A model generated the notes under the pieces. The model was not told the DNA's origin. It did not search any database and saw only the letters and a list, made by a program, of their open reading frames with translations. Below, piece after piece: positions 1 through 7,135 of a stretch of DNA of 64,000 nucleotides. Source of the stretch: Echinicola rosea. Its GTDB lineage: Bacteria; Bacteroidota; Bacteroidia; Cytophagales; Cyclobacteriaceae. The translations under genes and the position numbers were made by a program. How positions within the stretch are numbered: the stretch's first letter is position 1; the number at the start of each line of letters is the position of its first letter. The stretch lies in the NCBI RefSeq assembly GCF_005281475.1, contig NZ_CP040106.1, positions 2,074,501 to 2,138,500 of the forward strand, given 5' to 3'.

Positions 1-2
1 TT

Positions 3-656
3 GACGGTGGCAAAGGGATCTTTTGGGGAATGAAGAACACGGAGTTCAAGTCGTTTACGGAAGATTTGGGGCTTGACTTTGTCGCTTCCCATGCCAATGT
101 TTTTGAGAATACAGAGAAGCTGGCTGCTGAAGCGGGGGAGATTGGGATGAAATACCTGATCGCACCATATGTGGGGGCACAGGAATCCATGGAAGATTGG
201 AAAAAAATGGCGGATAGCTTTAATAAGGTAGGAGAGATTTGCAAGTCTAACGGACTGCGCTTTGCTTACCATAACCATGGCTATACGTTTGAAGCATTGG
301 AAGGCCAGATGCCGCAAGATTTCCTTTTGGAAAATACCGATCCTGATTTGGTGGATTTTGAACTTGATATCTATTGGGCGGTGACAGCCGGCGCTGACCC
401 ACAGGCATATTTTGAGAAGTACAAAAACCGTTTTAGGCTTTGCCACGTGAAAGACCGCGAAAAAGGAGCGCCAGCTGGAGAGCATAATGCCTCTACTGTG
501 CTAGGTACGGGCACTATTGATTATGGTGAGGTACTTAGAACAGCAAAGGATAATGGTATGCAGTATTTTATAGTGGAGCAAGAGAAGTTCTCTGGTGCCA
601 CGCCAATGGAGGCAGCGGAAAAAAATGCTTCCTATTTGAAGGGACTTGAAATTTAA
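3..656 (+). CDS. Sugar phosphate isomerase/epimerase, xylose isomerase-like TIM barrel (5' end outside window)
   Basis: The reading frame is open to the left edge, so the gene is truncated at its 5' end. The first internal ATG at position 30 is probably not the start, because the preceding codons read DGGKGIFWG, as expected inside this family. The protein matches the AP endonuclease family 2 / sugar phosphate isomerase fold. Visible motifs are SHANVF, the FAYHNHGYTF strand with paired histidines, DFELDIYWAVTAGADP, CHVKDRE and the C-terminal FIVEQEKF, which supply the usual His/Asp/Glu metal ligands. Such proteins interconvert keto- and aldo-sugars or act on inositol derivatives; the substrate cannot be told here. 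Any signal peptide or upstream partner lies outside the window. A hairpin terminator follows about 26 bases after the stop. Confidence 0.85.
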   Translation, partial: DGGKGIFWGMKNTEFKSFTEDLGLDFVASHANVFENTEKLAAEAGEIGMKYLIAPYVGAQESMEDWKKMADSFNKVGEICKSNGLRFAYHNHGYTFEALEGQMPQDFLLENTDPDLVDFELDIYWAVTAGADPQAYFEKYKNRFRLCHVKDREKGAPAGEHNASTVLGTGTIDYGEVLRTAKDNGMQYFIVEQEKFSGATPMEAAEKNASYLKGLEI

Positions 657-682
657 TCCGGTTTATCCAATTGAAACTTTAG

Positions 683-711
683 AAAGGCAGCTCAGGTGGG
701 CTGCCTTTTTT
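683..711 (+). terminator. Intrinsic terminator after the isomerase gene
   Basis: A 9-bp stem (AAAGGCAGC / GCTGCCTTT) with an 8-base loop is followed by a T run, placed just after the stop codon of the plus-strand isomerase gene. Confidence 0.8.
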
Positions 712-860
712 GATGGTGTTAATGTGGAGAGGTTATGGGTTTTATGACGTCGGTCTGAGGTCAAAAGCTGGTGTTGCAGCGATTTTTAAAGCTATAGCCT
801 TCTTGGTGAGAAACGGCATCTTGGAGGGGCTCTAGCGTCAAACCAAACCTAAACCTAGGT

Positions 861-1032
861 ACCTGAGCTCGACTTGTTTTTAGCATTAAAAGCGTCATGC
901 GAACCCTTTTTTAGGAGGATGTGGATTGGAAAAGGGTGTGGCCAACTCGAAATACCGAGACTGCCACGGCTTCCACCCCTCAAATCTCCCTCTAAGCCTC
1001 GCAGTGACGATTTTATAGTCGAACTGAGGTTA
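861..1032 (+). repeat. MITE-like fold-back element, family M1, full-length copy 1
   Basis: An element of about 172 bp whose ends are imperfect inverted repeats (ACCTGAGCTCGACTT at the left; the right end read in reverse is TAACCTCAGTTCGACT). A second inner inverted pair (CGTCATGCGA / TCGCAGTGACG) and a central hairpin with CTCG/CGAG in its stem make it a fold-back. A full copy in the opposite orientation is at 56558-56730, roughly 85% identical by eye, and a 39-bp minimal form is at 46876-46914. It has no credible coding capacity. The rest of the surrounding gap (712-1233) shows nothing recognisable. Confidence 0.75.
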
Positions 1033-1233
1033 GGTGGGATCCGGTGCGTCTTTTGGCCTATCGCTACGTTGCAAAAATGATGACTTCCTTAGCTAGGGAT
1101 AGGGGCGTTTTTTGCGCCTTGATCTCGTCCAAAATCCACTACCGCTTTGCCCGCCAATTAAGCGTTGACTTGATACTAGGGCTATTAGGTGGACTGTAAG
1201 TGTTTTGGTCCAACAGGCAGTTTTTTGCCTTTA

Positions 1234-1959
1234 CTAAAGCTTTGACACAGCATTCTTTTTTACATAGGCGTCTTGTCCATCCCAGTCGATCCTGTACCAG
1301 ATGTCTTCCGAAGATTTGATGATTACCCTGTGTCCAGAATTGACCTTGTCGATAAATTTTCCTGCGGCGGTAGGTTGGGCCATGATGATTGTAGGACTTT
1401 CTTTGATGATGCCTGATTGGGGCGCTAAAAGGAAGTTGTTACTAAGAAAGGCAAGGACTATCAGAATGGCGGATGGGATCAGGTATTTCGGCTGGCGGGT
1501 TTTGTTTTTAGCCAAGACATAGATCAGGGAAAGGACCAATAGCAAAGCAAAGATCCCGGTGATGGGTTGTTGGTAGTCGGTGAGGAGCTTGAAAAACTGA
1601 GCGCTATCAGAGACAGTATATCCCTTCAGGTCGGGTTGGTCTGTGAGGGACTTGATCTTACTGATGACTTTGGGAGATGGATTGTGGTCGTAGTATTTTG
1701 AAAGATAGAGAGAGGCGTCTTCGTAGTTTCCCATTCCTTCGGTAATGTAGGCCATCTTTAGAAGCATGGCGGGAGAGTAGGCCTCTTGGTTTTGGAGGAT
1801 GTCTGTATAGAGCTTGTAGGCCTCTTGATAGCTTTGTGCGGTGAACAAAGAATCTGCTAAAATTAGCTTATCGTTATTTGCTTGACAATTAATGCTTTGC
1901 AGGATAACGATTAAAAAGACTGAAAATTTTACAATAAAGTTTCGATTGATGTTTGGCAT
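1234..1959 (-). CDS. TPR and SH3 domain membrane protein (BatE-like)
   Basis: The 241-residue protein starts with a signal sequence (about residues 8-27), followed by tetratricopeptide-like helices (about 30-105; LFTAQSYQEAYKLYTDIL and ASLYLSKYYDHNPS are visible). Two transmembrane segments follow (about 131-150 and 158-177), then a C-terminal bacterial SH3 domain (about 190-241, ending YRIDWDGQDAYVKKNAVSKL). This order of TPR, two membrane spans and SH3 is that of the Bacteroidota BatE family, part of the aerotolerance (Bat) cluster. The gene stands alone here without other bat genes, so the family call is moderate and the function is not established. The region before its start leads into the tRNA cluster. 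Confidence 0.6.
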   Translation of the reverse strand: MPNINRNFIVKFSVFLIVILQSINCQANNDKLILADSLFTAQSYQEAYKLYTDILQNQEAYSPAMLLKMAYITEGMGNYEDASLYLSKYYDHNPSPKVISKIKSLTDQPDLKGYTVSDSAQFFKLLTDYQQPITGIFALLLVLSLIYVLAKNKTRQPKYLIPSAILIVLAFLSNNFLLAPQSGIIKESPTIIMAQPTAAGKFIDKVNSGHRVIIKSSEDIWYRIDWDGQDAYVKKNAVSKL

Positions 1960-2140
1960 TTTTAAAATAGTCTCTTAAATTTGCAGTCCAATTACGACAA
2001 AGATATAACAAAAAGCAAGTCGAAATTGACAAAAAAACGAAAACCAAAAGCGGTTTTTGGAATTTGAAAAAGGATAAATTCTTCTTTAGCTTGCTGTCGA
2101 TATGATGGCGAATTTCATTGCCAAAGAAAGAAAAGATAAT

Positions 2141-2213
2141 GATTCCGTAGCTCAGCTGGTAGAGCAATACACTTTTAATGTATGGGTCCTGGGTTCGAGC
2201 CCCAGCGGGATCA
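2141..2213 (+). tRNA. tRNA-Lys(TTT), copy 1
   Basis: The cloverleaf can be drawn by hand: a 7-bp acceptor stem GATTCCG/CGGGATC with one T-G pair, the D-arm AGCTCAGCTGGTAGAGCA, an anticodon stem ATACA/TGTAT around loop CTTTTAA (anticodon TTT), and the T-arm CTGGGTTCGAGCCCCAG. The CCA end is not encoded. The sequence is identical to the second Lys tRNA at 2513-2585. Confidence 0.97.
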
Positions 2214-2250
2214 CATTTGATCGTTCCAAACGAGGGACAGGAAAAACTTA

Positions 2251-2325
2251 CGGGGTGTAGCGTAGCCCGGTCATCGCGCCTGCTTTGGGAGCAGGAGGTC
2301 GCAGGTTCGAATCCTGCCACCCCGA
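2251..2325 (+). tRNA. tRNA-Pro(TGG)
   Basis: Acceptor stem CGGGGTG/CACCCCG, anticodon stem CCTGC/GCAGG with loop TTTGGGA (anticodon TGG), and T-arm GCAGGTTCGAATCCTGC. CCA is not encoded. It lies 37 bases after the first tRNA-Lys and is probably co-transcribed with it. Confidence 0.97.
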
Positions 2326-2352
2326 CTTAAATGCTTTGAAAAATAAGTATCA

Positions 2353-2426
2353 GGTCCTGTAGCTCAACTGGATAGAGCAACTGCCTTCTAAGCAGTAGGT
2401 TAAAGGTTCGAGTCCTTTCAGGATCA
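2353..2426 (+). tRNA. tRNA-Arg(TCT)
   Basis: Acceptor stem GGTCCTG/CAGGATC, anticodon stem ACTGC/GCAGT with loop CTTCTAA (anticodon TCT), and a T-loop GGTTCGAGTCC. CCA is not encoded. A hairpin terminator follows at once. Confidence 0.97.
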
Positions 2427-2429
2427 CAC

Positions 2430-2457
2430 AAGCGGAAAGCAATTTCCGCTTATTTAT
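2430..2457 (+). terminator. Hairpin after tRNA-Arg
   Basis: The stem AAGCGGAAA / TTTCCGCTT is followed by a T-rich stretch directly after the tRNA-Arg gene. It may end the Lys-Pro-Arg transcript or act as a processing hairpin. Confidence 0.6.
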
Positions 2458-2512
2458 TGAATAATTACTCGGTTCTTGTAAGGAGGATTAAAGATTTTCA
2501 AAAAAACATCAT

Positions 2513-2585
2513 GATTCCGTAGCTCAGCTGGTAGAGCAATACACTTTTAATGTATGGGTCCTGGGTTCGAGCCCCAGCGGGATCA
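2513..2585 (+). tRNA. tRNA-Lys(TTT), copy 2
   Basis: All 73 bases are identical to the tRNA-Lys at 2141-2213, including anticodon TTT and the lack of an encoded CCA. Because it lies beyond the hairpin after tRNA-Arg, it may have its own promoter. Confidence 0.97.
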
Positions 2586-2589
2586 CTTA

Positions 2590-2616
2590 AAGCCTGACTT
2601 TCGAGTCGGGCTTTTT
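2590..2616 (+). terminator. Intrinsic terminator of the tRNA cluster
   Basis: The stem AGCCTGACT / AGTCGGGCT around a TTCG tetraloop, ending in a T run, directly follows the second tRNA-Lys. Confidence 0.85.
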
Positions 2617-3227
2617 GCGTTTTTAGGAGTGTTGTTTCAATCCGAAAATAGGGGGGCAAGTGGAAAAGTTGGGGACTCATGGAACGCTGATAACGCAGAT
2701 GATTATGATTTGCGCTGATTTTTTTCTTAAACTGGAAAAGCCAAGTAGGGATCAAGCGGAAGCGCTAGGTCAAGCAAATAAGCTGGGGGATTTTGCTCCA
2801 TGAGGCTGCCTTGGAGGTATAAAGTACAAGGTACGAAGTACGATGACAAAAAAGTTGTATCTAGTATGTGGTACAGTATTACGCGGGACAATTCCCCCTT
2901 TTAGGGGGTTAGGGGGTACAAAGAAGTATTTGGTAGCTGGTATTTAGTATTGGAATATAGTATTTGGCAGGAAAGAAGCCTTCATGAAAGTTGGGTGTTT
3001 GTTTGGACTGGCCCAGCGGGGCAATATCTTGGTAACCATGGGTTACAGCCCATGGTAAAATAGCAATGTGAAGTGTTTATCATTTTAGCAGCCATGACCA
3101 TTCTATTCATCACAAATTCCCGCTAAAACCCATTCGCGCGGATGGAGGAAGCCCATCGTTTTAATGGTATGAAATTCTCTTTCATAAGACCATGTCAATA
3201 TTCGTCCCTTAGAAATATTGCTTGATC
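2617..3227. other. Gene-free stretch with short degenerate repeats and one palindrome
   Basis: No coding region is credible here. It holds short degenerate repeats of the GTACAAGGTACGAAGTAC and TATTTAGTATTGGAATATAG kind, a G/T-rich tract (TTAGGGGGTTAGGGGG) near 2900, and a hairpin with arms ACCATGGG (3035-3042) and CCCATGGT (3049-3056). Their role is unknown. Confidence 0.5.
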
Positions 3228-3266
3228 AAAAAAATCCCCATCACTCCATAAAGGAGTATGGGGATT
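3228..3266 (-). terminator. Terminator of the beta-glucan operon
   Basis: Read on the minus strand, a long stem (AATCCCCATACTCC with its partner GGAGTGATGGGGATT) ends in a run of seven T, about 20 bases after the GH16 stop codon. Confidence 0.85.
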
Positions 3267-3286
3267 GATAGGGGGTGGATATCCGG

Positions 3287-4159
3287 TTACTTTTCGATCA
3301 TCTCGTACACCCTTACGTAATCAATGTTGAATGAAGCAGGAAAGGCTTCTTGGTCCACGCCTTCGGCCCCTCCCCAGTCTCCTCCTACGGCGAGATTGAG
3401 CAGAACATGAAAGGTTTTGTCAAATGGCCAAGAAGGGTATCCTTTACCATCATTGGTGAATGTGAACAGTAATTCATCATCAATATAGCCTCTGATAGCG
3501 TATGGCGTCCAGTCCACCCGGTAAGTGTGGTAAGCCTCACTGACATGTTTTACTTCGCGTTTTTTACCTACTTGAGTCCCCATTTTGTGATTAAAGGCTT
3601 CTGTGTGGACCGTGATGTGGACGATATCTTGATCATAACCTACATGTTCCATGATGTCTATTTCTCCGGATGCAGGCCATCCTCCATACTCCCATTCAGT
3701 AGGAAGCATCCAGATTGCTGGCCATGTGCCCCTGCCTTTGGGCAGGCGTGCTTTTACTTCGAAACGGCCGTAAAGGAAATCCCCCTTTCCTTTGCTGACC
3801 AATCGGGCTGAAGTGAAGTTGTTGGATTCTTTGTTTTCATTTATTGCTGTGATAGTCAATACACCGTTGGCTACCTTGGCATTGTTCAGCGCTTCGGTGT
3901 AATATTGGAGCTCTTTGTTGCCCCAGCCATGGCCACCGGTGTCATATCCCCATTTTTCCGGATCTGGGTAGCCCTCATAGTCAAACTCGTCTTGCCATAT
4001 TGGCGTTTTTTTAAATTCCCACCCCAAGTCCTTTGGAGGGGCGGGCGCAGGGATATTGGGAGCGGGGGCCTCAGACTGACCGGAGCAGGCCGTTGGGAAA
4101 AAACCAAGGGCCAAAGCAGTCAAAAGGGGGCAAAATAGGTTTGATAGTATTTTGTTCAT
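3287..4159 (-). CDS. GH16 endo-beta-glucanase (laminarinase-type) lipoprotein
   Basis: The 290-residue protein has a lipoprotein signal (FPTAC, acylated Cys25), a Pro/Ala-rich linker to about residue 42, and then a single GH16 jelly-roll domain. The GH16 active-site motif GEIDIMEHVG lies at 165-174, with nucleophile Glu166, assisting Asp168 and acid/base Glu171. Other family marks are GRFEVKARLPKGRGTWPAIWMLP before it and the C-terminal FNIDYVRVYE. The family cleaves beta-1,3 or mixed beta-1,3/1,4 glucans. It is the last gene of the susC-susD-GH5-GH16 operon, 13 bases after the GH5 gene, and is probably anchored at the cell surface. Laminarin-like substrate is an inference from the family and neighbours. 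Confidence 0.9.
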   Translation of the reverse strand: MNKILSNLFCPLLTALALGFFPTACSGQSEAPAPNIPAPAPPKDLGWEFKKTPIWQDEFDYEGYPDPEKWGYDTGGHGWGNKELQYYTEALNNAKVANGVLTITAINENKESNNFTSARLVSKGKGDFLYGRFEVKARLPKGRGTWPAIWMLPTEWEYGGWPASGEIDIMEHVGYDQDIVHITVHTEAFNHKMGTQVGKKREVKHVSEAYHTYRVDWTPYAIRGYIDDELLFTFTNDGKGYPSWPFDKTFHVLLNLAVGGDWGGAEGVDQEAFPASFNIDYVRVYEMIEK

Positions 4160-4172
4160 AGATCAATAGCGT

Positions 4173-5525
4173 TTAAGGTGTAGGTGCGACCGATTGTATG
4201 GTTTTGGTGTTCGGGATGGTATTGCGGAATTGGATGTTTTTTAGGACCGATTCCATGGCGGTTTTTCCCTCTGTGGGATAAGGTGGTTTGATCCTTCTCA
4301 GTGCAGCATTTTCATGTTTGTCGAATCGCTTGTATGTCCAATGGCACCAGCCGATATTAGTCTTATCCAGTTTATTGATGTTTTGCTTCAGCCAGGCGTT
4401 GTCGTTTTCTCCAGTCTCCCCCACCCATACAGGAACTTGGTGTCGGTCTCGAAAAGCGGTCAAGTTGATGATCCGGTTAATCTGATTGGGATTGGGGTCT
4501 AATAAAGTGTCTTCTTCGACTGGAATCCAATAGCGATGGGCATTGAAAATCAGGTTTTCGGGATGTGTGAAAGAGTAGGGTTCCATAAGGTCATAATTAT
4601 TTCCCCAGCCATTCCCTTCCACCATGATCATATGGTCGTCTCCCTTTTTCCTAATGGCTGTGATCAGGCGGTCAAACAAGTCATGGATGAGTTGGTTGGA
4701 GGGGACATTGTTGGGTTCATTGATTAGATCGTACCAGGCAATTCGGTTGTCATCAATGTATTGATCGGAAAGCATCTTCCAGAGCTCCACCGTAACCTCT
4801 TGATAAATATGTCGGCCTTTTTTGTCTTTTCTGTTCCAAAGGTCATTTTTCACCAAAATATCGGCGATATTAATGTCCGTACCTTGTCCTCCAGGAGCGG
4901 CATGCAGGTCCAAAATTACGTACATGCCATTGGCTCCGCACCATTCCAATAACCTGTCCAGGATTTGAACGCCTTCAAGTTCGTCCGGGTGGGCAAATAA
5001 AATGCCCTCATCCAGCCATGAGGAAAGCCCATTGATGTAATCGCTCAGCAGGGTGGTGTCTTTGATCGCGTTATTTCTTTTTGATCGTTGCCCGGAAGTG
5101 AGAAATAGCTCATAATGCATGGGTATTCTAATGGCATTAAAACCGAGTGAAGCAATGTGGTCAATGTCCTTTTGGGTAATGAATTTATCACGCCATTCTT
5201 GATAAAATATTTCCACTTCTTCCATCGTAAGACCTTGGTCATAGAAGGCCTTTTTCATCTGCCATTGAGTACCGATTTCACTTCCTTGTGGATTGAGCAT
5301 ATAACCTTCCTGAAGCAGCCATCCCCCTAAGCCAATAGCCTTTAGGATGATTTCTTCTCCTTGCTCATTGACCACTTTTGTTTTGTCAGCAGAAAGCCTA
5401 CTCATTGAGCTGCGGGGAGCTTGGAGCCCGGTATGGTGGCCATTGTTCCCGGAAGTACATCCTGAAAACCATAAAATGCCATACATACTTAACAATAGAA
5501 ATAACAGGTTGGATAGTTTGGTCAT
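4173..5525 (-). CDS. GH5 glycoside hydrolase lipoprotein (cellulase superfamily)
   Basis: The frame is open further upstream, but the ATG at 5525 is chosen because it begins a lipoprotein signal (MTKLSNLLFLLLSMYGILWFSGC, acylated Cys23 in 450 residues); the longer version would put 49 residues before the signal. The (beta/alpha)8 GH5 domain shows VILDLHAAPG, the acid/base motif DLINEPNN (Glu270) and the nucleophile motif VWVGETGEND (Glu370). It also has KAIGLGGWLLQEGYML near the N-terminus, like exo-beta-1,3-glucanase-type GH5 enzymes. It follows susD by 67 bases in the same operon. A beta-glucan substrate is inferred from the adjacent GH16; the subfamily is not resolved. Confidence 0.88.
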   Translation of the reverse strand: MTKLSNLLFLLLSMYGILWFSGCTSGNNGHHTGLQAPRSSMSRLSADKTKVVNEQGEEIILKAIGLGGWLLQEGYMLNPQGSEIGTQWQMKKAFYDQGLTMEEVEIFYQEWRDKFITQKDIDHIASLGFNAIRIPMHYELFLTSGQRSKRNNAIKDTTLLSDYINGLSSWLDEGILFAHPDELEGVQILDRLLEWCGANGMYVILDLHAAPGGQGTDINIADILVKNDLWNRKDKKGRHIYQEVTVELWKMLSDQYIDDNRIAWYDLINEPNNVPSNQLIHDLFDRLITAIRKKGDDHMIMVEGNGWGNNYDLMEPYSFTHPENLIFNAHRYWIPVEEDTLLDPNPNQINRIINLTAFRDRHQVPVWVGETGENDNAWLKQNINKLDKTNIGWCHWTYKRFDKHENAALRRIKPPYPTEGKTAMESVLKNIQFRNTIPNTKTIQSVAPTP

Positions 5526-5592
5526 TACGATAGGTGTTTGTAAAAGCCCCCATGCCTGTAATAGAAGGTCACGAGGGCCTTTGGGCATAGGG

Positions 5593-7116
5593 TTATTTTG
5601 TGCCTCCGTATTCTTGGTTTTGTTCGATAATGGTATTGTCAAGTTCGAGCAATGGAATGGGGAGGATTTCATGTTTTCCAGCTATAAAGCCACGGTCGGA
5701 CAGGGCGTCTGCCGCTATTCCGTTTCGGACGAGATCAAACCACCTGTGTCCTTCTCCTGCGAGTTCGATTCTTCGTTCCTTTAGGATGTTCTCTAAGTTG
5801 GCCGGTACAGGGGAGAGTCCTACTCTGGCTCGAATAGCATCTATAAGTTGCTGAGCACGTCCGGTATCTCCGCCCCCTCTTACGAGTGCCTCCGCCTCCA
5901 GTAGGTAGGTGTCGGCCAATCTGATCTCATACATGTTTTGTCGGAAATTGAGCTCCATTACTCCACCTCCAGTGGAACGGTCAGCCTCCCTTCCTGCGAA
6001 TTTTTTCAGGAAATATCCTGTGTTCATATAGCCTTTTTCATAGGTGACCGCGCCGACTTTTTCGAGACTGTCCAAGTTGGCGACGGTGCCGTAGGAGCGG
6101 GGATCACCTTGGATGGTGCTAAAGAATTCTTCCGTAAAGGGCAAGAAGCTCCAGCCGGAAACGAAGTCGGGGGCATCTGGACTGATGGCGTTATATCCCC
6201 TAGGGCCGACCATGATGTTCAGTACGTTTCCTTCGGTGCAGCTGACACAGCCCCACTCACCATTGGACTGGTTGGTGAAGTTGATTTCAAAAATGGATTC
6301 GCTGTTGAACTTATTGTCAACAACCCACAAGTCGGCAAAATTGTCCAACAGCTTATATCCATATTGACTGGTTTCTCCGGGAGTGCCGTTTACGGCCGCA
6401 AATTCCTGTGCGGCCAGGTCGAACTTTTCTTGTCGGAGATATACTTTTCCAAGCAAGGCCCTTGCCATGCCCAGCGTGGCTCGACCTGCTTCGGTGGCCA
6501 TGTCCACGGTGGTTGGTAGCGTTTCAATGGCGGCTTTAAGGTCGCTTTCTATTAGCTGGTACACTGCTGAAGGGTCGGCTTGCGGTACATCATACATCCC
6601 GCTGGTAGGGACAGGCGATGTCAGCAAGGGGATGTTTTCAAATAGCCTCACCAGGTCAAAATAGAAATAGGCCCTTAGAAATTGCGTCTCGGCTGCAAAC
6701 CTTGCCTTTAGACCTTCGTCCATGGGGATTTCAGGCAGTTTTTGCAGCAATACGTTTGCCCTGAATACACCAGAGAAACCTTTGCGCCATAATTCTCCCT
6801 GTGGGCCAGTGGCAGGGTCAAGGGTGTAATTTGACCATACTTGTAAGGCCGTGATATCAGTGGGGCCTCCACCGCCTGCATAATGGTCATCGGAGGCGGC
6901 GTTCAAAGCATTTTGTTTCGTGACAAAACCATCACCGGTCCATCCCACTACGTCATAGACGGCTACCAGTCCATTGTATGCCTCTTGTTGGTTTTGATAG
7001 TAGTTGGCTTCGAGGTTGGTACCTTTTGGTTGTATTTCTAGAAAAGAATCAGCGCAGCTCCCTAGGGTTAGTAGGGCCATTGCAGAAGCGATAATATTGC
7101 TTTTATATGATTTCAT
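5593..7116 (-). CDS. susD: SusD/RagB-family glycan-binding lipoprotein
   Basis: The 507-residue surface lipoprotein (lipobox LGSC, then ADSFLEIQPKG) belongs to the SusD/RagB family. The N-terminal half carries the TPR-like helices (YNGLVAVYDVVGWTG; AETQFLRAYFYFDLVRLFENIPL). The C-terminal hallmark RRIELAGEGHRWFDLVRNG starts at about residue 448 and is followed by HEILPIPLLELD. SusD proteins cap the SusC barrel and capture oligosaccharides. It lies 19 bases after its susC partner and before the GH5 and GH16 genes, so it probably handles beta-glucan oligosaccharides. The specificity is inferred from the neighbours only. Confidence 0.93.
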   Translation of the reverse strand: MKSYKSNIIASAMALLTLGSCADSFLEIQPKGTNLEANYYQNQQEAYNGLVAVYDVVGWTGDGFVTKQNALNAASDDHYAGGGGPTDITALQVWSNYTLDPATGPQGELWRKGFSGVFRANVLLQKLPEIPMDEGLKARFAAETQFLRAYFYFDLVRLFENIPLLTSPVPTSGMYDVPQADPSAVYQLIESDLKAAIETLPTTVDMATEAGRATLGMARALLGKVYLRQEKFDLAAQEFAAVNGTPGETSQYGYKLLDNFADLWVVDNKFNSESIFEINFTNQSNGEWGCVSCTEGNVLNIMVGPRGYNAISPDAPDFVSGWSFLPFTEEFFSTIQGDPRSYGTVANLDSLEKVGAVTYEKGYMNTGYFLKKFAGREADRSTGGGVMELNFRQNMYEIRLADTYLLEAEALVRGGGDTGRAQQLIDAIRARVGLSPVPANLENILKERRIELAGEGHRWFDLVRNGIAADALSDRGFIAGKHEILPIPLLELDNTIIEQNQEYGGTK

Positions 7117-7135
7117 GATTGATCGATTTTGGGTT

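Noticed and set aside
1889..2320. Minus-strand frame starting MAGFEPATSCSQSRRDDRATLHPVSFS
   Set aside because: It is the reverse translation of the tRNA-Pro and tRNA-Lys genes, a well-known false protein, and overlaps real tRNAs.
2498..2755. Minus-strand frame with the peptide DPAGARTQDPYIKSVLLYQLSYGI
   Set aside because: It is the antisense of the second tRNA-Lys; the same peptide arises from the first copy.
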